Of a stretch of DNA of 64,000 bases, positions 12,209 through 26,700 are shown one piece after another. The stretch's first letter is position 1; each line of letters opens with the position of its first letter. The notes under the pieces are model-generated. The model was not told where the DNA came from. It saw only the letters and a program-made list of their open reading frames with translations, and searched no databases. The position numbers were made by a program, and so were the translations under genes. Source of the DNA: Trichoplax sp. H2 (Eukaryota > Placozoa > Uniplacotomia > Trichoplacea); assembly GCA_003344405.1 (NCBI GenBank), contig NOWV01000280.1:1-64000 (forward strand), in the 5' to 3' direction.

Positions 12209-15200
12209 TCAGAAATGCCTGGCATTGCTTGTAGCTCTAACATAGTCAGGTAAGGATTCTGAAAGTAAATATGTAAAACGATATAGCATCTTTATACAAT
12301 TATCATTACCAACTAACAAAAATTGTTCAATGTTACTCAATTTCATAACTGTTAGTAGTTATCTTACCTCCTGTAGGACTGTGATGAAGTTCCTTTAGGG
12401 CATTTGGATCACGAGTTATTTCATTGAGAGCAGTATTATACGAAGGTGGGGCTACCATACGAGGCCGCTGTGTTGCTATCAAATCATTCAATATTTACAA
12501 TAAATTCCTTTTCAGCAATGCAAGCTCAAAATAGAGATTCTTTATGATACAGTACTCTTTCTATATTTATTTTACAGCTATATGATATTTTAAAAGTTTG
12601 CTAATGTCGCAATCTATGCAACTATATCATGAAATCAAATTCACTCTTAGGTTATGCGACAATAAGCTATATTAGTTGCTATTTAAATATTAGTCTACAT
12701 GTAAATTGTTATTCCGCACAATAGTATAAGAAGAAGCAAAAACAACTTGTCTACAAACCTGACTGCCTAGTTGATTGATTCCGTCTACTAATTGATCTCC
12801 TCGCATTACGAATATAGATTAAGGTTAAAATCACTAATACAAAGAAACTAGCACTAATCAAAACGAAGGGAACCGCCGTTCTCGATTCTGATGGTTTGGT
12901 AGTAGCAACTGTCGCTGTGTATCCCACTGCTGTAGTAAAACAGTGAAAGCCGGACATATTAGCACATAAGGATTAGGGTATTAGAAATCATTGTGTATAA
13001 ATAGTGTAAATTTACCAGAGGTAGTTGTTAATGTCTTTCCTGAACAGGATATCACAGCATCTTCAGAATGATTACAAAAAGTGCTATTCCATGATGATAT
13101 AAGACAATTTTCCAAGCGTTTCTCATTACCAATACAAATAAGAAGGCGAATCCATATCGTTCCAGTACCTTCATTTATTGTTGCTATGAAAATAAATTTC
13201 CAAAATAGTAATAGATTTTATAGACATCGTAAGAAATGAAATGATAATTTCCACATTACTTTAATTCACATTTTCTATCAGAATCTTTAATTAATTTCTT
13301 ACATAACATCTTTCCGGGTTGAGGTAAACCTAATTGGCGACAGATTACTGTTGCTACTCTATCATTCATTAAATCATTGCAAACTGTACCCCATTCGCCT
13401 TCATGATAAACAACAACACGACCAGAGGTACTAGATTCACCAACTAATTTTATGGGTATAGTGTCTGAGATGAAATAAGTAAAAATTTTCATATTAAGAC
13501 ATTTTTATATCATTCGTACCGGTACTTCAAATATATTAACGTTACTAGTCTAATATTTAAAATGTAAAGTAACAATTAATCCAAACGGTACTTTTGTAAG
13601 GATCAACATATGTTAAGGTGTCGGATGAATTTTGACATTTGGTAACATTGCAGTATTGCCATGAAATACTAGAATTGCTTGTATAACACCACGGTGAGTT
13701 ACGAAGGCCAGAAGGATTTCGGCAATAGTTGCTCACAAGGCCATCATTATAATAAGTTGAAGGTTTGAAAGAATGATTATGTGGTGTATTTGAGGACCAT
13801 TGTTGACATAGAATCCCACTACGAGTTATAGAAACGTTGCCTCGATAACTTTGCCCTTTATCCGTATAACAATTAGTTTCTGTAGCAAAAAGTAAATATT
13901 TTAAAATCACAAGATAAAACATCAATGTAAACCAGTAGAGCAGAACACATCTTAGCAAAATATATTTAATATGAACTATTTTATCATATGCCTAAACTTA
14001 TTACAAGGAAAAATTAATGATGATAAGTAATTTAAGTATGAAATATACGAAGATTCAGGTCACTAATATTTTACCGATTGGATATATTTCGAGATCATCT
14101 AATGCTATAAGAATGTTCTTAGCGTTGGTGATGCTTCGAATGATTATCTATTGCATTTAGTTGGTAGATTAGTTTATGGTGTTGTGATCTGTTAACTAAA
14201 AAAGTAATCGAAACAATCCTACTTGGTAGTACGGATATAAGGGAAGAAAGGTGAAATCTTCCTGATACCATTGATGGCTATGGTTTTTAAATATGCTTTC
14301 ACGTAAACGATGCTGAGTAAGATTATATCTTGGATAGATAGCATAGATTTGCAGAATACTGATGTCAGTGTTATAGGCAAACTTTACCTACATAAACATG
14401 AAAAATGTTGAGTTTGAAAACAAAATTAATTCGCGATCAAACTATCAAACTTAAGCTTGCGTCTGTATAACGCACACTAATCGTATCTAAAAATGGTAGC
14501 ATTTAAATATAAACGTAAGATAGAAGTTCAACGTAAATTAGTCAATAGACACGATAACAAAAAAGTATTATATAATATTATTTAATTAGATGTAGCTAAT
14601 ATAATTTATTTAATAAAAATGATTTCTAGTCAATAGTAGTGTTTTGAATTGTGATGAATTCATGCGTACTACACCGTTGTAAAGATATTGCTGTAAAGAT
14701 ATTGAGCGAGAAAGACTGACAAAATAGAAAGCACACTTTAGTAATTAGTAAACTTTTCCTTAACCCATTAATATGCTGTATTTCCGGTATTATTTTAAAT
14801 TTCTATTTTAATACTGTAACCAAATAATAGAAGCCATACTTGCACGATATGATATATGGTCTATGATTGTATGTTAATTGTTAAGAATAATGTTTTCAAT
14901 TTTTCGTACTAGTTTTATGTTCAATTGATATATTACTAACTTTAACATATTGTAGCTGCTTTGGAAGAAGCATTGGTGGACTGATTAAATCAGCGAAATA
15001 ATTAGGCTTTAAGGAATTTCGAAAATTAGCTATTAAGTAATAACCAGATTCTGTAGAAAAAAACAATAGATAAATCGAAGGATTAAAAATCAGCATTAAA
15101 TGGTCTCTATCGTCCATTTTTCTGAGAAGTGTTTTATTAGAAATATATTCAGTGGGCAATGTAAGTGAATATTTTGGTGATTAATTAAATATTAGATTGG

Positions 15201-16772
15201 TAAGTTTGAATCAGCAACTTACTATTGCCGTAAGTGAAATCATTACTGAGGCCATGACCTGATGCATCTGCTTCTAATCCATTCTGTCTTTTCCAACCAA
15301 AGTTACTTATTCCAGTTACTTCTTTCCATCCGCATAAGTCATTTTGTAAATTACATTTAATGGACGCTAAAGGAATTGCTAAAAGCAAAGAAGGGTATTG
15401 ATTTTAACGATAATTATACTCTGAATGAGAGAAAATGCAATAATCAAGTATAAGTATCCGTCGAACATCAGACTTTACATAGTTGGATACGCTAGTAAAT
15501 GAGACATAAAAGTTACCGCTCGCTGTAGCATTTTTCATAATTAAGTATAGCACAACTGCTATACTACCTTACAGAAATTTTGCTGTCATAATATTTGAAT
15601 TAAATATTACAAATATAATCGATCTTACATATTTCAAGTTCTAAACATCAAAATTCTAAATCATCTACTACTAATGTGACATAATTAAATATTCGTATCA
15701 ATATTACAGAAGTCATAGCATGAGATCAGGTAGAGTTAATTTTATTTGTGTATTTTTTAAGCGCAAAACACCTATGCATAACTCAGTTTATATACGCGAA
15801 TTGTAAGTAGCACTGTCGACTGCAAGACGTATGGTAAGTAAACAAATAGAAAGGGCTATTATCTTTATTTTAATGGTATATTGTAGTCAGTTCTAGAATA
15901 TACAACAGTCTATACCGATTTCTATATACAATATTAATTTTTAATTAAGAAAAGGGCAATAAGTTAATTATTTTTTTCACGCATTTACACCATATTACTT
16001 CAAATATCTTTACGCTGCCACGCCACTTGATGTAAAATAAAGCTACTAGTTTGCCTCTGTAGGAACTTAAAACTTATTTTTACAGTGGCCTATTTCCAAA
16101 CAATTACAATATCGTTTTTATTTTAATACCCGGTATAGTACTGTGAATAAAGTAACCGATGGAATCGATCCATTCAGAGATCTTATTTTCTTAGTCTTAC
16201 ATTATAAACGAATTAAGATGTAATAAAATGTACAGTGATTCGTTTAAATCGATTAATTTCTGGCTAAATAATACACGAGTTTATATAGTCCGCATTTATG
16301 GACTTAAGTTGAACAAATTTTTACGCAATAATTGCTATTGGATTCTAGGAGAGTATTCTATCTTTAGTTGGAGCAGGAGCTAATGTATAATATTGACTTT
16401 GTTGGGTTTTACACTTTAACTAGTTTCTAGTAAAAATATCATTATTAAAACTATGACACGTAAACACACAAATTCAAAAATTAAATTGAAAATGGTAATC
16501 AAAAATTAAAAAAGATCCTGTTTTACCCTGGAAGACTTGATACATTATGCCCTGGTACTGTATTTTTCAGCTCATTGGAAATCAAACGGTTACATAGGTG
16601 GTAGTAGATTATATTTACCTGAAAAGTTATATATTTTGGCGGACGCTGGATTCCATAACGTTGATCTTTTCTCTTTACTATGGTAGGCCCCATAGGTGCT
16701 GGTTTGATTCAGTAGCAGTAAAACGTAAATCAAACACAGCGATTCTACAGTAAATCGAAATTTCTTTCGCAT
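12209..16772 (-). CDS. receptor A: signal peptide, MAM, kringle, SRCR, TM, PY-motif tail
   Basis: Eleven exons: 16619-16772, 15223-15378, 14947-15050, 14223-14387, 14075-14147, 13592-13879, 13303-13464, 13016-13183, 12759-12929, 12368-12475, 12209-12258. They total 1599 nt, so 532 aa, and all phases close. Exon 1 carries a signal peptide (CLIYVLLLLNQ core) followed by KEKR, a furin-like site. Exons 2-5 make a MAM domain starting CNLQNDLCGW. Exon 6 is a complete kringle (about 219-312, with YCRNPSG and SPWCY). Exons 7-8 form a six-cysteine SRCR domain (WGTVCND, VICRQLG). Exon 9 has a transmembrane helix (about 442-463) with a basic stop-transfer stretch. The tail holds PPSY (490-493) and LPDY, WW-domain-type PY motifs. 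This is a cell-surface adhesion or scavenger-type receptor; its ligand is unknown. It is paralogous to the receptor encoded at 20710-28098. Confidence 0.9.
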
Positions 16773-17970
16773 TTTTTAACGGTATCACGGTACCAGGTAC
16801 CACTAATTTAAAGCAACTCAAGGGAGAATTAAGCTAAAATAACGGTTTTTTTAAGTCGGTAGTTTCACCATTTAATATCTTTCTAGGTACCACAAGAATC
16901 TTTACTTTCCTTGAACATTATGTAGAGTGGAGCAAATTTAAATAAATTGCATTTGCTTTTACTAAACCTTGATAACACGAAACCATAGTAATCGAATATA
17001 CAGTGCTGGGATACAAAAGTTAAGATACGTAATGCTATCTTATTACCTTCATTGTGGCTATTTGCTGATCCAATTTCTATATTACTACAAAATCTAATCA
17101 ATCCTATTACGGATTGACGATCTAAATGTCCGGCAGGGTTAATCGATGACTACTGGTGATTTTTTAGTAAAATAAGATTAATGACGGGCAACCGAAATAA
17201 TTTATTAATTATGACAATCGATAGCTAACGATAAGTAATTACATAAATAATTATTAATTAGTACTGTAGCTATACATTGTGGACAAATGGCGAGGAAATA
17301 ATGATTCGATTACAAAGACTTAGTGATGTAAATAAAGACATCCGTTCTAACTTTGAAAAATAATAGTAAGTGAATATGATTATAATCAGTCTAAGAATTG
17401 TAGTAGGAAATGGTGGAGTTGAAAGTTATTGGCTACGATCATTTATCTAATTATTTCTTCCCCAAAAATAAAAATAATTGTCCCATGCAATAAAAAGTGT
17501 GGGTGAATAACTGAAGTAAAGTACGTTTGCTGTACAGTATAGTGAGAGACCCTTAATAAAATTGATTGTAGCTGATTAAAAATATTAGGTTTTGTCTATT
17601 AAAATGGCTAAGACTGTAAGTAAGATAACTACTAAATGCCAACGAAAAATACAGTATGTCAAAACTAGCTATTCAGAACGGGTTGATTTCTCACGCTATT
17701 TGTTGATTATAGGTATAAACTCTGTAATGACTTGCCTGAGTCTATGAATCGTTCAGCGGCAGTGATATCAGAAAAATTGGCACTTCAAATGAAGATTAAT
17801 GCAGGCTCTTCTCGAATCTAGTGCAAAACTGTGTATGTTAATTTAGTCATGAAAGAATTAAAGCAAACTTCTTCTGTTTACACTAGTCAAATTCTGATAT
17901 TAAGTGTATATTGAGAAAGACTTTAAAGTATATTTACCGATGTGATCGTATTATAAGGACGGTGCTCTAC

Positions 17971-18170
17971 GTGACAACTTCCTTATACTAGTTCAGTTTG
18001 CATATGCAACTCGACTACTTTCCTATACTAAATAAATTCACGTATACAACCCGACTACTTTCTTATACTAACTGGATTTACGTATTCAACGCGACTGCAT
18101 CCTTATACTAACTAAATTTGCGTATGTAACGCGACTGCTTTGTTATACTAATTCAGTCTAAGTATATACC
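17971..18170. repeat. 40-bp minisatellite, 5 copies
   Basis: The motif GACTACTTTCCTATACTA and its variants recur with exact 40-bp spacing, starting at 17971, 18011, 18051, 18091 and 18131. Units are about 70-80% alike, and each ends with an AT-rich stretch containing CGTAT and a CAAC near the next unit. No coding potential is apparent. Confidence 0.85.
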
Positions 18171-18573
18171 TCGCTTTGCTGTAGACTTTTGACTTTTTTT
18201 ACCGTTATGAATAATTATTCCTAATTTATGAGATTACCTGTAGCTCCTTATGGCCAGTTTACTGGCTGTTGTTTTGTAGTACTACTAGGGTTCCATCCCC
18301 TCTACATTGTACTGTACGCCCCTATAAGCTTTGTTCTACAGTATGCTCTCTTTAAATAGTTAAGCGGTAGATGCATAACTGCATAGATTACTAATATCAC
18401 GACTCTTCATTGTATGATTACCATATACCAAATGCTATACTACCATCCAGTACGTCAAGTACAGTATGATATGCAGTTAGCACATATTACTTATTAATAT
18501 GGGTATAATGAAGAGATTATCCTATTATAGTGACTACATATAAAGATGTACAAGAACTAGACCCTGCTATATG

Positions 18574-18977
18574 TATTCCTCTTTCTGATTGTCTATAAAC
18601 TACATGTAGTACGTGATCATCTTGTACAATATATTCCCGTCACTCTTCCATAAATATCACTTATACTGTAAACTTTGAAAATATACAGTATAAGCAGTAG
18701 CTGTGTATTAAAATAAAATGATTTTTTCGTGTGTCTGTATGTTGGTACTTTTCATAACATATATCAAATAAATCTTAATTTAAAAGGTAAGAGGACTATT
18801 TAAATGCACAGTATTCCTCTTTCTGATATGCTATTAACTTCGTACAGTGCATGGTTATATTGTACAACATATTCCTGTTATGCATGCTACCTTTCCATAG
18901 ATTTTACTTCTATTATAAACTTTAAAAATATATAAGCAACATCTATGTATTAAAATAATTTTATCCGTATGTGTGTG
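18574..18977. repeat. degenerate direct duplication of about 170 bp
   Basis: The segment at about 18574-18741 is repeated at 18811-18977. Shared landmarks in the same order are GTATTCCTCTTTCTGAT, TTGTACAA.ATATTCC, CTTTCCATA-type pyrimidine runs, ATAAACTTT.AAAATAT and GTATTAAAATAA, then TCGTGTGT or CGTATGTGTG. Identity looks like about 70%. It may be two old copies of a short interspersed element; no terminal structure was recognised. Confidence 0.6.
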
Positions 18978-20709
18978 GGCTTTGCAGTACATACATTGTA
19001 TGAATTATAATGTAAAAGGTATAATTACAGTTGTTATAGTATAACCTACGAAGTATAATGAGCGAGGGATCGACTAGTAAATAGAAAGCAAAAAGTATAA
19101 GTATATTATGCGAGTATAATGAGCGATAGGGTTACTGCGGATAGTAGTCGATTAAGAATTCATTTCTATTGTAATCGTTCTATTTGCTCTCTATTTTTCG
19201 TGTGTGATTATTTTTTTGTTACTTATTTTTAATAAATTGATTCTCCCCTTAATTTTTCATCTGTTATCGAGCTGAAATTAATATCAAAATCATTACTAGG
19301 TTTACAGTAGAGGCTTACCGCATTGGTAAACAATAACACCCACTGTCTACTGAATATTGTAGAGATTTCTAACTAGATTTAGTATGCAACACCGTCGCAT
19401 AAGACAGCCATGGACTACTAGATGTACTACTTAATGAGAAAAGCTTTAAAAAAATCCATGAAATAGCCTACACTATAGAAGTTTTACCTTTATGGCCTGC
19501 GCAGGTTATGCAATATCCGGATCTAATTCAAATGGCTATAATTGCTGCGCTTTGAGTATAGGTATTGCTACTTAATTTTCATACTGATCATCTTTCATTA
19601 AAATGGTATCAATAGCAAAATAACTATATTAGTGGTATAGGTGGAACAAGTATTAACTATGAAAGTTCTTAACCTAGTTTATCTCTACATATCCATCTGC
19701 ACGGCATTAATAATAGTTGCAAATTAGCTCTTACTTTTAGTATTTCGTAGTGGAAATACTGCACGTAGTTTTATCTTGACATTTTTTTGTAAAGTATAGC
19801 CGCTTAAATTTTGGTGTTATTCGGTGACGTCATTATGATTAAATTCTGTAGGCAACAGGATTTTTTTTATTTGTACATTATATGATACAGTAGTTTCTGT
19901 AAAAATAGAAATTGTTCCTACGTTCAATCAATTAATCAAGTTATTTAAAGTTAATCAATACAAGCACGATAATAAAGTTAAAATACATAAAATTATATAG
20001 GATTAAACTCCGTTATTAACGGGCATTAGATTGGACTGCTACTAACGTAAGTAGCAGTATTAGTTTAAATCAAATTATGTATTATTATTGTAAATGAGCA
20101 TGAAACGCTTGGAAGTTAAGGGATCATACGTGTCGATAAGTTATGATATATATATAGAAGATAGAATCCTTATGAATATTGTATGCCCTGTGGAAAACGG
20201 TTAAGATTTCCCTGATGTTATTTTCCGACATCCATAACTTAATTCTAAAGAGGAAAATAATTAAATATTCAAGATACTATTTTAAGAAATACGTATTCAT
20301 ACCTTGAATACGACGTCTAATAGGGGCTTTCACTATTTATATACTCTAAATTAATACTAAATGAAAATATGTTTACTCTTAATACGCCATTCCAACAATA
20401 CGTATTGTTTCATTCAACTTATTATATTTAAATTATCAGTGATCAAAACTTTTAAAACACGGGGCACCATCATATGCCAAAATTTAGCAAAATGCAATCA
20501 CTAGAAGCATATACGTAGATATCTATCTAGCAAATAAACGTCATATTTCATAGGTGATGGAAACGAATAATCGGAAATTAATTGCAATAAAGTAACATAA
20601 AACATATTGTCACTCTTGCACATATTCGAATTCATCAAACTTGTCAATGTCAATTTATTCAAATTGTAAATGCTATAAATAATGCATATTTAGTAGCATA
20701 CAGTTCTCT

Positions 20710-23700
20710 TCAAGTTCTCCTACCGCGGCCAACGACTTGGTTGTACGTTGGCAAGGAACGCTCTAAAAATCAATTGATGTTAATTGATGATATAATAAAA
20801 TATAGTGATAATACTATCATAAAGCAGATTGACAGAAGATTATAACAAAATCCTATAATAGCGTGTCACTAATAGTTATCTTATCCTACCTAAAATACGA
20901 ATTTGTTGCCCTTGGATTATTGTAGGCTGATCATGAACTGCAAATGATTGGTGGCCAATAGGTGTTGTCGGGCAATAAGCTGGTAAACTAGCATTTGAGT
21001 TTGACGTAGCTAAACTTTGATGTATCCTGTCATATAATCCAGCTATATACCAAATACGGATATAGTGTAAATTCATTAAAAACATTTCTAATTAACATAG
21101 AACTAAGTAACGCTACTAAATAGCATAACTTTGAAATAAAAAATATTGTCAAAGTTATTGTCTCAATCGATAATACCTTTACAAAAAAATTGCAGAAAAT
21201 TAAGAATTGATTTTACCTGGTATATTTGTCGACCGATTTCTTGCTGACGAGTATCTTCGTCGAATCCGTATGAAGGCCACTACGATGGTCAGTACTAAAC
21301 CAACACTCCCAGCGATTGTTATCAAAGCAACAATTGTAATACTTTTTTGTGTATCTGTTATAGCAAAACACGATGAAATTAATGTCAATAGATATTATGA
21401 TTAAGCTGAAATGTTGATAAAAGTAAAAGTCATTTCGTACATAATTAATACTTACAAGGAGAGCATCCTGATAAGTTTATTTTTTCAATTAAAATTGCAC
21501 CACCATTAGTATTATCTGCTGTATCATAGACCGCTACAATTCGTATCTGAAATTAATATGACTCTTAATTTTATCAAGCAACGATGACATCTTATGTCTA
21601 ATTAACAAACAAGATGTCTAATTTTCTCTATTATTAAAAATACCTCTATTAAATTATCCTTATATCTTAAACACGAAATTAACTACATAAAATATACTTG
21701 AAAACTTTTTCCCGGTGGATAAAAGCTAAATGCTCGCTGGATCCATACATCATTTTGAAATGATCCCAACTGAATAGTATTAATATTATGTGTAAATGCA
21801 TTATCATCCAAATATTCGATAATCAGCTTCTTTACGCCACTGCCGGTATTTAAATATTTGAAAAACATCTATGTAATATGAAGCAATTAGCTATTAGTTA
21901 GAATCATTGAGGTATGGATTTCAATACACTATAAAGGTACCATAATGACACTCAAATGTAATCTATAATCTTTGATATAGTATCATAGCACATTTTACTG
22001 CATGATAACGTTAATATATGGGCCACAGCAAACATATCTTAATGTAAGTTTATCAAATACTGAAAATAACATTTTAATAGTAATTATATCTTAAATATAT
22101 TTTAAATAATACTATCGCAACTATACTTATGAGCACCAAATTATTCGTAAATTATCGTAAAATGCTCATAATTAATATAAATCTGATACCTGAACTGTAG
22201 AACTTTTTCTTAATCTAGGACTTAGGAGAGTAGCCCTACCATCACTCTTCGTTTTTTGCATTGCAAGGGTTAAATATATGAATGACATATCTACAATTGT
22301 AATATAGAAATAATTTTATTTATTTTGAATTCAATTCAACTGGAGAGGGTTTCGAATTTATAATAAGTTTTATTACTATTTTGTATAACTGTTAGGTTAA
22401 CTATAGTCCTGATTTAATGAGTAGAATACGCTATCGCACTTTTACTTACCATTATTGGAGAAGATTGGTGAAAAATGATACCCATTTTTGTGCCAAAGCC
22501 ATTTCAGATCATTTGTTATTAAATTTTTCCATTGACAGAATCCGTTTGAAAAATCACATTTCATGGCGGCATCACTACTATCTGAATATGACATGCAATA
22601 ATAGTTTTAATCGTTTCAAATATTTACTTGCACCTTCACATGTATCAGCTAATTTTAAAATTCTCCTATATACATTAATATACCAGTTTCACATGTGACG
22701 GATGCTGCTGCTTCTGTGTTGCAACTGTTCACTCCGGGTTGAATAGAGTAACTGCATTGACGGAAAGAACTTTCATACCCATTGCACGATATGGACGTCA
22801 GCAATGTTCTCCAGGTCCTCTTAGGAAAATATTTACCTAAATATGTAATACAAATAAGTAAAATTTTTTGATAAACCCTTTACCCTAAAGGCTATCATAT
22901 TCGTTAATTCTTTGCAGATCTTACCATAACTTCTTTTAGCCCCAACAAATCCCAACGTTCGACAAACGACATCGGCAGTTTTGATATTCCAATCTAAATC
23001 GCAAATTATTCCTTTACTACCATTAAGGTTGACAACAACTATGCCTTCGTTGCTGCTGCCACCTAATAATTCCACGCTTATTGGTGCTTTATTGATTGGA
23101 GTAACAGTAGAAATTGCTACAAAAATTCGAAATAATCAGTTATGATTACAAGCTTCAATTAAACTGCTGAATTAAAAGATCAGATCACAGTTCAGATCGG
23201 AATAAAGATTGCCTAAGCGTATGAATCTTACATTTATTATCATTTAATGGTCCACAGCGTACTCCTACATCCTCTTGGTGAATGCAATAGGAGGAATTCC
23301 AAGAGATAGTACATTCCGATAGATCCTTCGAATAACTAAAGCAGTCCAAACGTTCAATCCAAATTCTACCAGAGCCCGAACTAATAGAATGTTCTATAAT
23401 CAGAAAGATATCCAGTGAGACTTTCATTTATACTAAAATTCCTGATATATTTGAATTTTTTATTTTTTTTTATGAAATCATCATTGAAGTATAGGTATGT
23501 CAATCAACAAGATCATTACGACAAGGTATAAAATTTACCACAACTGAAATATGGCATAATTCTAACAGTAAACCTATAAAATATCGCTATCCTTAAGCTT
23601 TTACCATATTATTATAATTATTCTATGCCGTGCTTACTCAATCTGTATCCCGGTGTTGGTAATCCAAGTTGACGACAAATGGTTGTAGCGGAAGCCGTTC

Positions 23701-26700
23701 CAAAATTTTGATTACAGACTGTTCCCCACTGTCCATATTGGTACACTACAACTCGCCCATAATTTGCTTGCCCACCAACTAACTTAACAGGAATTCGATC
23801 TAAAAATATTTGAAACAGCTTAGCAAACTAATTTACTATCTTTAAAGTACAGAGTAAGTTTACTACTAGAGAATCTTAATGTTTCATATAAGTCTTCACT
23901 GCTTACGTCCTCCAGGATAGCCTGATAATTGTTTAATTGAACTAGGAAGACACTGGGTTACGCCACAGTATTCCCAACTTCCGTTTGATGAGCCACTTGT
24001 CACATAACACCACGGTCTTGACCGGAGACCTCCAGGGTTGCGGCAGTAATTTCGCTTTATGTCATCCATCGGATACACACGCGGATTAAACCTGGCTAAT
24101 AAATTCCATGCAAGACACGTCAAGCCACTTTCCGTAAAAGAATTTGTCCCGCGAAAAAATCTTCCATTTCCAGTTACACAATTGATTTCTGATAAAGCAA
24201 CCAGAATTAAATTTCTGTAAAGCTAATTTCTTACTTATACACGATGGATAGGTACTTAGTATGAAATAAACTGTTACACTCCTAAGTGATTGCTTTAAGA
24301 TCTTTATATTTTGAACTCATATTGTCAGTTAGATTTCAGTACCTTGACCGTAGACAGCTATATCATCAATGGCAATATCGCTTTTATAACTATCACCAAT
24401 TATTCCGCGGAAAAATATCTATGTTTGGTAACATAAAATTGGTTATTGAATAAATATACTCGTATAACACATGAATAGCATGAGAATTAGATATATGTCC
24501 AGATAAAAATATAATATTTTATTCAGTTTATGAATCTTTCGTATTTTTAGATGCATGCAAACAAGTACCATAGCAAGATATTCAACTATTTCTTATAAAT
24601 GTATGATGTAAAAGCAGCTCTATAGGAATCAATCACTAACATGATATTCATTGTATTGAGGGTGAAACTGCAAATGATGCGTTAGCCAGTGACTTCCTTG
24701 GTTGCCTTGTTTTACGTTTAATAGCTTCTCTGTAAAGTTATATTTTGCATAAATGACATATACTTCCAAACTTCCTATTCCATCACCATGCATATTGTAA
24801 TCGAAACGGACCTGTATAAAAAATTCATGAATATCACACTTTTACCGGTATAAAATCCCAATTATACATAGGGTAGTTCATAGATTAAAATTCAACCTTG
24901 GCGAATAGTAGAAGTTTACGGTATGGTAGCGTGCGGTGTTAAACTGTTAACTAGTATATGTTAATATCTGTGATACAGTAGTTAGAAAAACTTTTCAAAT
25001 GACAAATGATTACAAGTCCTGTCTTGACTGTCAAGTTGTACTGCCGAATCAATGACCTACGACGACCTGAATATCGACATTAGAAAACTCACGTTCACTG
25101 TATAGACATTTCTTGGAGTATACAAAGGTGGACTTAATAAATCGGCGAAATCTCCTTTCGTACGAGGAGCGGAAGCTTCTATATACAGATAGTGCCCGGA
25201 GCCTATATCATATAAAATAGAAAACAGTATGGGTTAATAGAATTCAATGCTAATTCCGGATAATTTAATGCCCTACATAAAATGAAATTGAAATACAACT
25301 TCATGCTGATCGAAGATAAAACTTATTAAAATCTGCTAATTACTTGCGAACGGTTATCACGGTAAAATCAGGGTTACGAATCGATACTAAAATACAGAAT
25401 ACTGTATAATATTTCACTGCGTGAAAGTACACCGAATCATTCTTAACAACTATCTCAAACTTACTGTCTTAAGGCTGTCATTACGAATAATAATACCACT
25501 GAGACTAAGAATATACAGTATTCCATAAACCGTCTGCAACTGCTTATCGTATATCTATTTCGAAGGTTATTAAAAATTTTTTCATAACTACAATGTCTTG
25601 TTAATACTGGTACAATGGCTGTAGCTTATGTGTGATGTTAACATACAATGATTCTCTATGAATCACTTAATAGGAGATGAGAGTGCTGATCTGCATCATG
25701 ACAAAACTTCTAGAGATATGCACGTACAGGGGTAGCGAATGTAAAAGTTACAAGGCGTCCTTATTGAACAAAATTACCATATCATATTATGAAAAACAAC
25801 ATACTGTTTTTAAATGTGTTATCAAATTGCGGTCCAGTCCCAAAACTTGGTGTTGGACCGGTACGCCTAGTCCAATCAAAGGTGTCAATGCCTGATATTT
25901 GTGACCACCCGCATAGGTCATGCTCGAAATTGCAGCTTGTAGAATACTTCGGATTACCTATTGTCGACATAAAGCAGCTTTTAAACACAAACAAGAAATG
26001 CTAACGTCGTAAGTAAGTATGCTTTACTAATAATTAGTTTATAGATTAGATAACAGATTTATTTATATTTTATAATCGACAAACATTTGCAATTAAAATT
26101 GGATAAAATTTGTATGGGAACTTTACTAGTTTATGTAATAAACTAAGTTTACAAGATACTGTACGTGTCGTTGTTGTTTTATTATTTTGAAGACATTTTA
26201 TAACAAAATGATACCCAAATTTTCTTATTTATTCAAAATTATCTTTCGAGGTAAATTTGAAATAGTGCATGTTGTTGAAATAGACAGATTCTAATCGAAT
26301 CGCAAGGCTATATTAGTTATTCATGGCAATATCTTTAATGATGAGCTACCTTAATTTAGATATACGTACTTATTACATACGTATAGATGTAATATGCGAA
26401 ACAAGTTCTGGCAGCAATTATTTCTTTAATTGTTATACTAGTCTATGCAATATTACTTAAAAACTCGTACATAAATATTTGTATCTAGTATTATGATCGG
26501 AATGAGTTGTTATGGTTTTACAGAATTAACGGACTATAAAAGAATATTCACTTCACTTCAACAAGATATTATGCTGTAATGCATGTACTTAACAAGTCAG
26601 TATCTAAAACAACATTAAAGAAGTATTCAATCTTTTCACCCTTTAATAGATATTAATTTGCTACTTGGTAAGCACCACGAACTACTACAGAATATACAGA

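Larger units (their letters stand above)
16773..20709. other. intergenic between receptors A and B
   Basis: About 3.9 kb lies between the start of receptor A and the stop of receptor B. It contains a five-copy 40-bp minisatellite (17971-18170), a degenerate direct duplication (18574-18741 and 18811-18977), and isolated TGTAC units at about 17531 and 18308. No exon was recognised on either strand. Receptor A's promoter should lie at the low-coordinate end. Confidence 0.45.

Noticed and set aside
22417-22698. 93-codon plus-strand open frame and similar frames opposite receptor exons (21207, 25789)
   Set aside because: They lie antisense to the MAM and TM exons of receptor B, which have consistent phases and family motifs.
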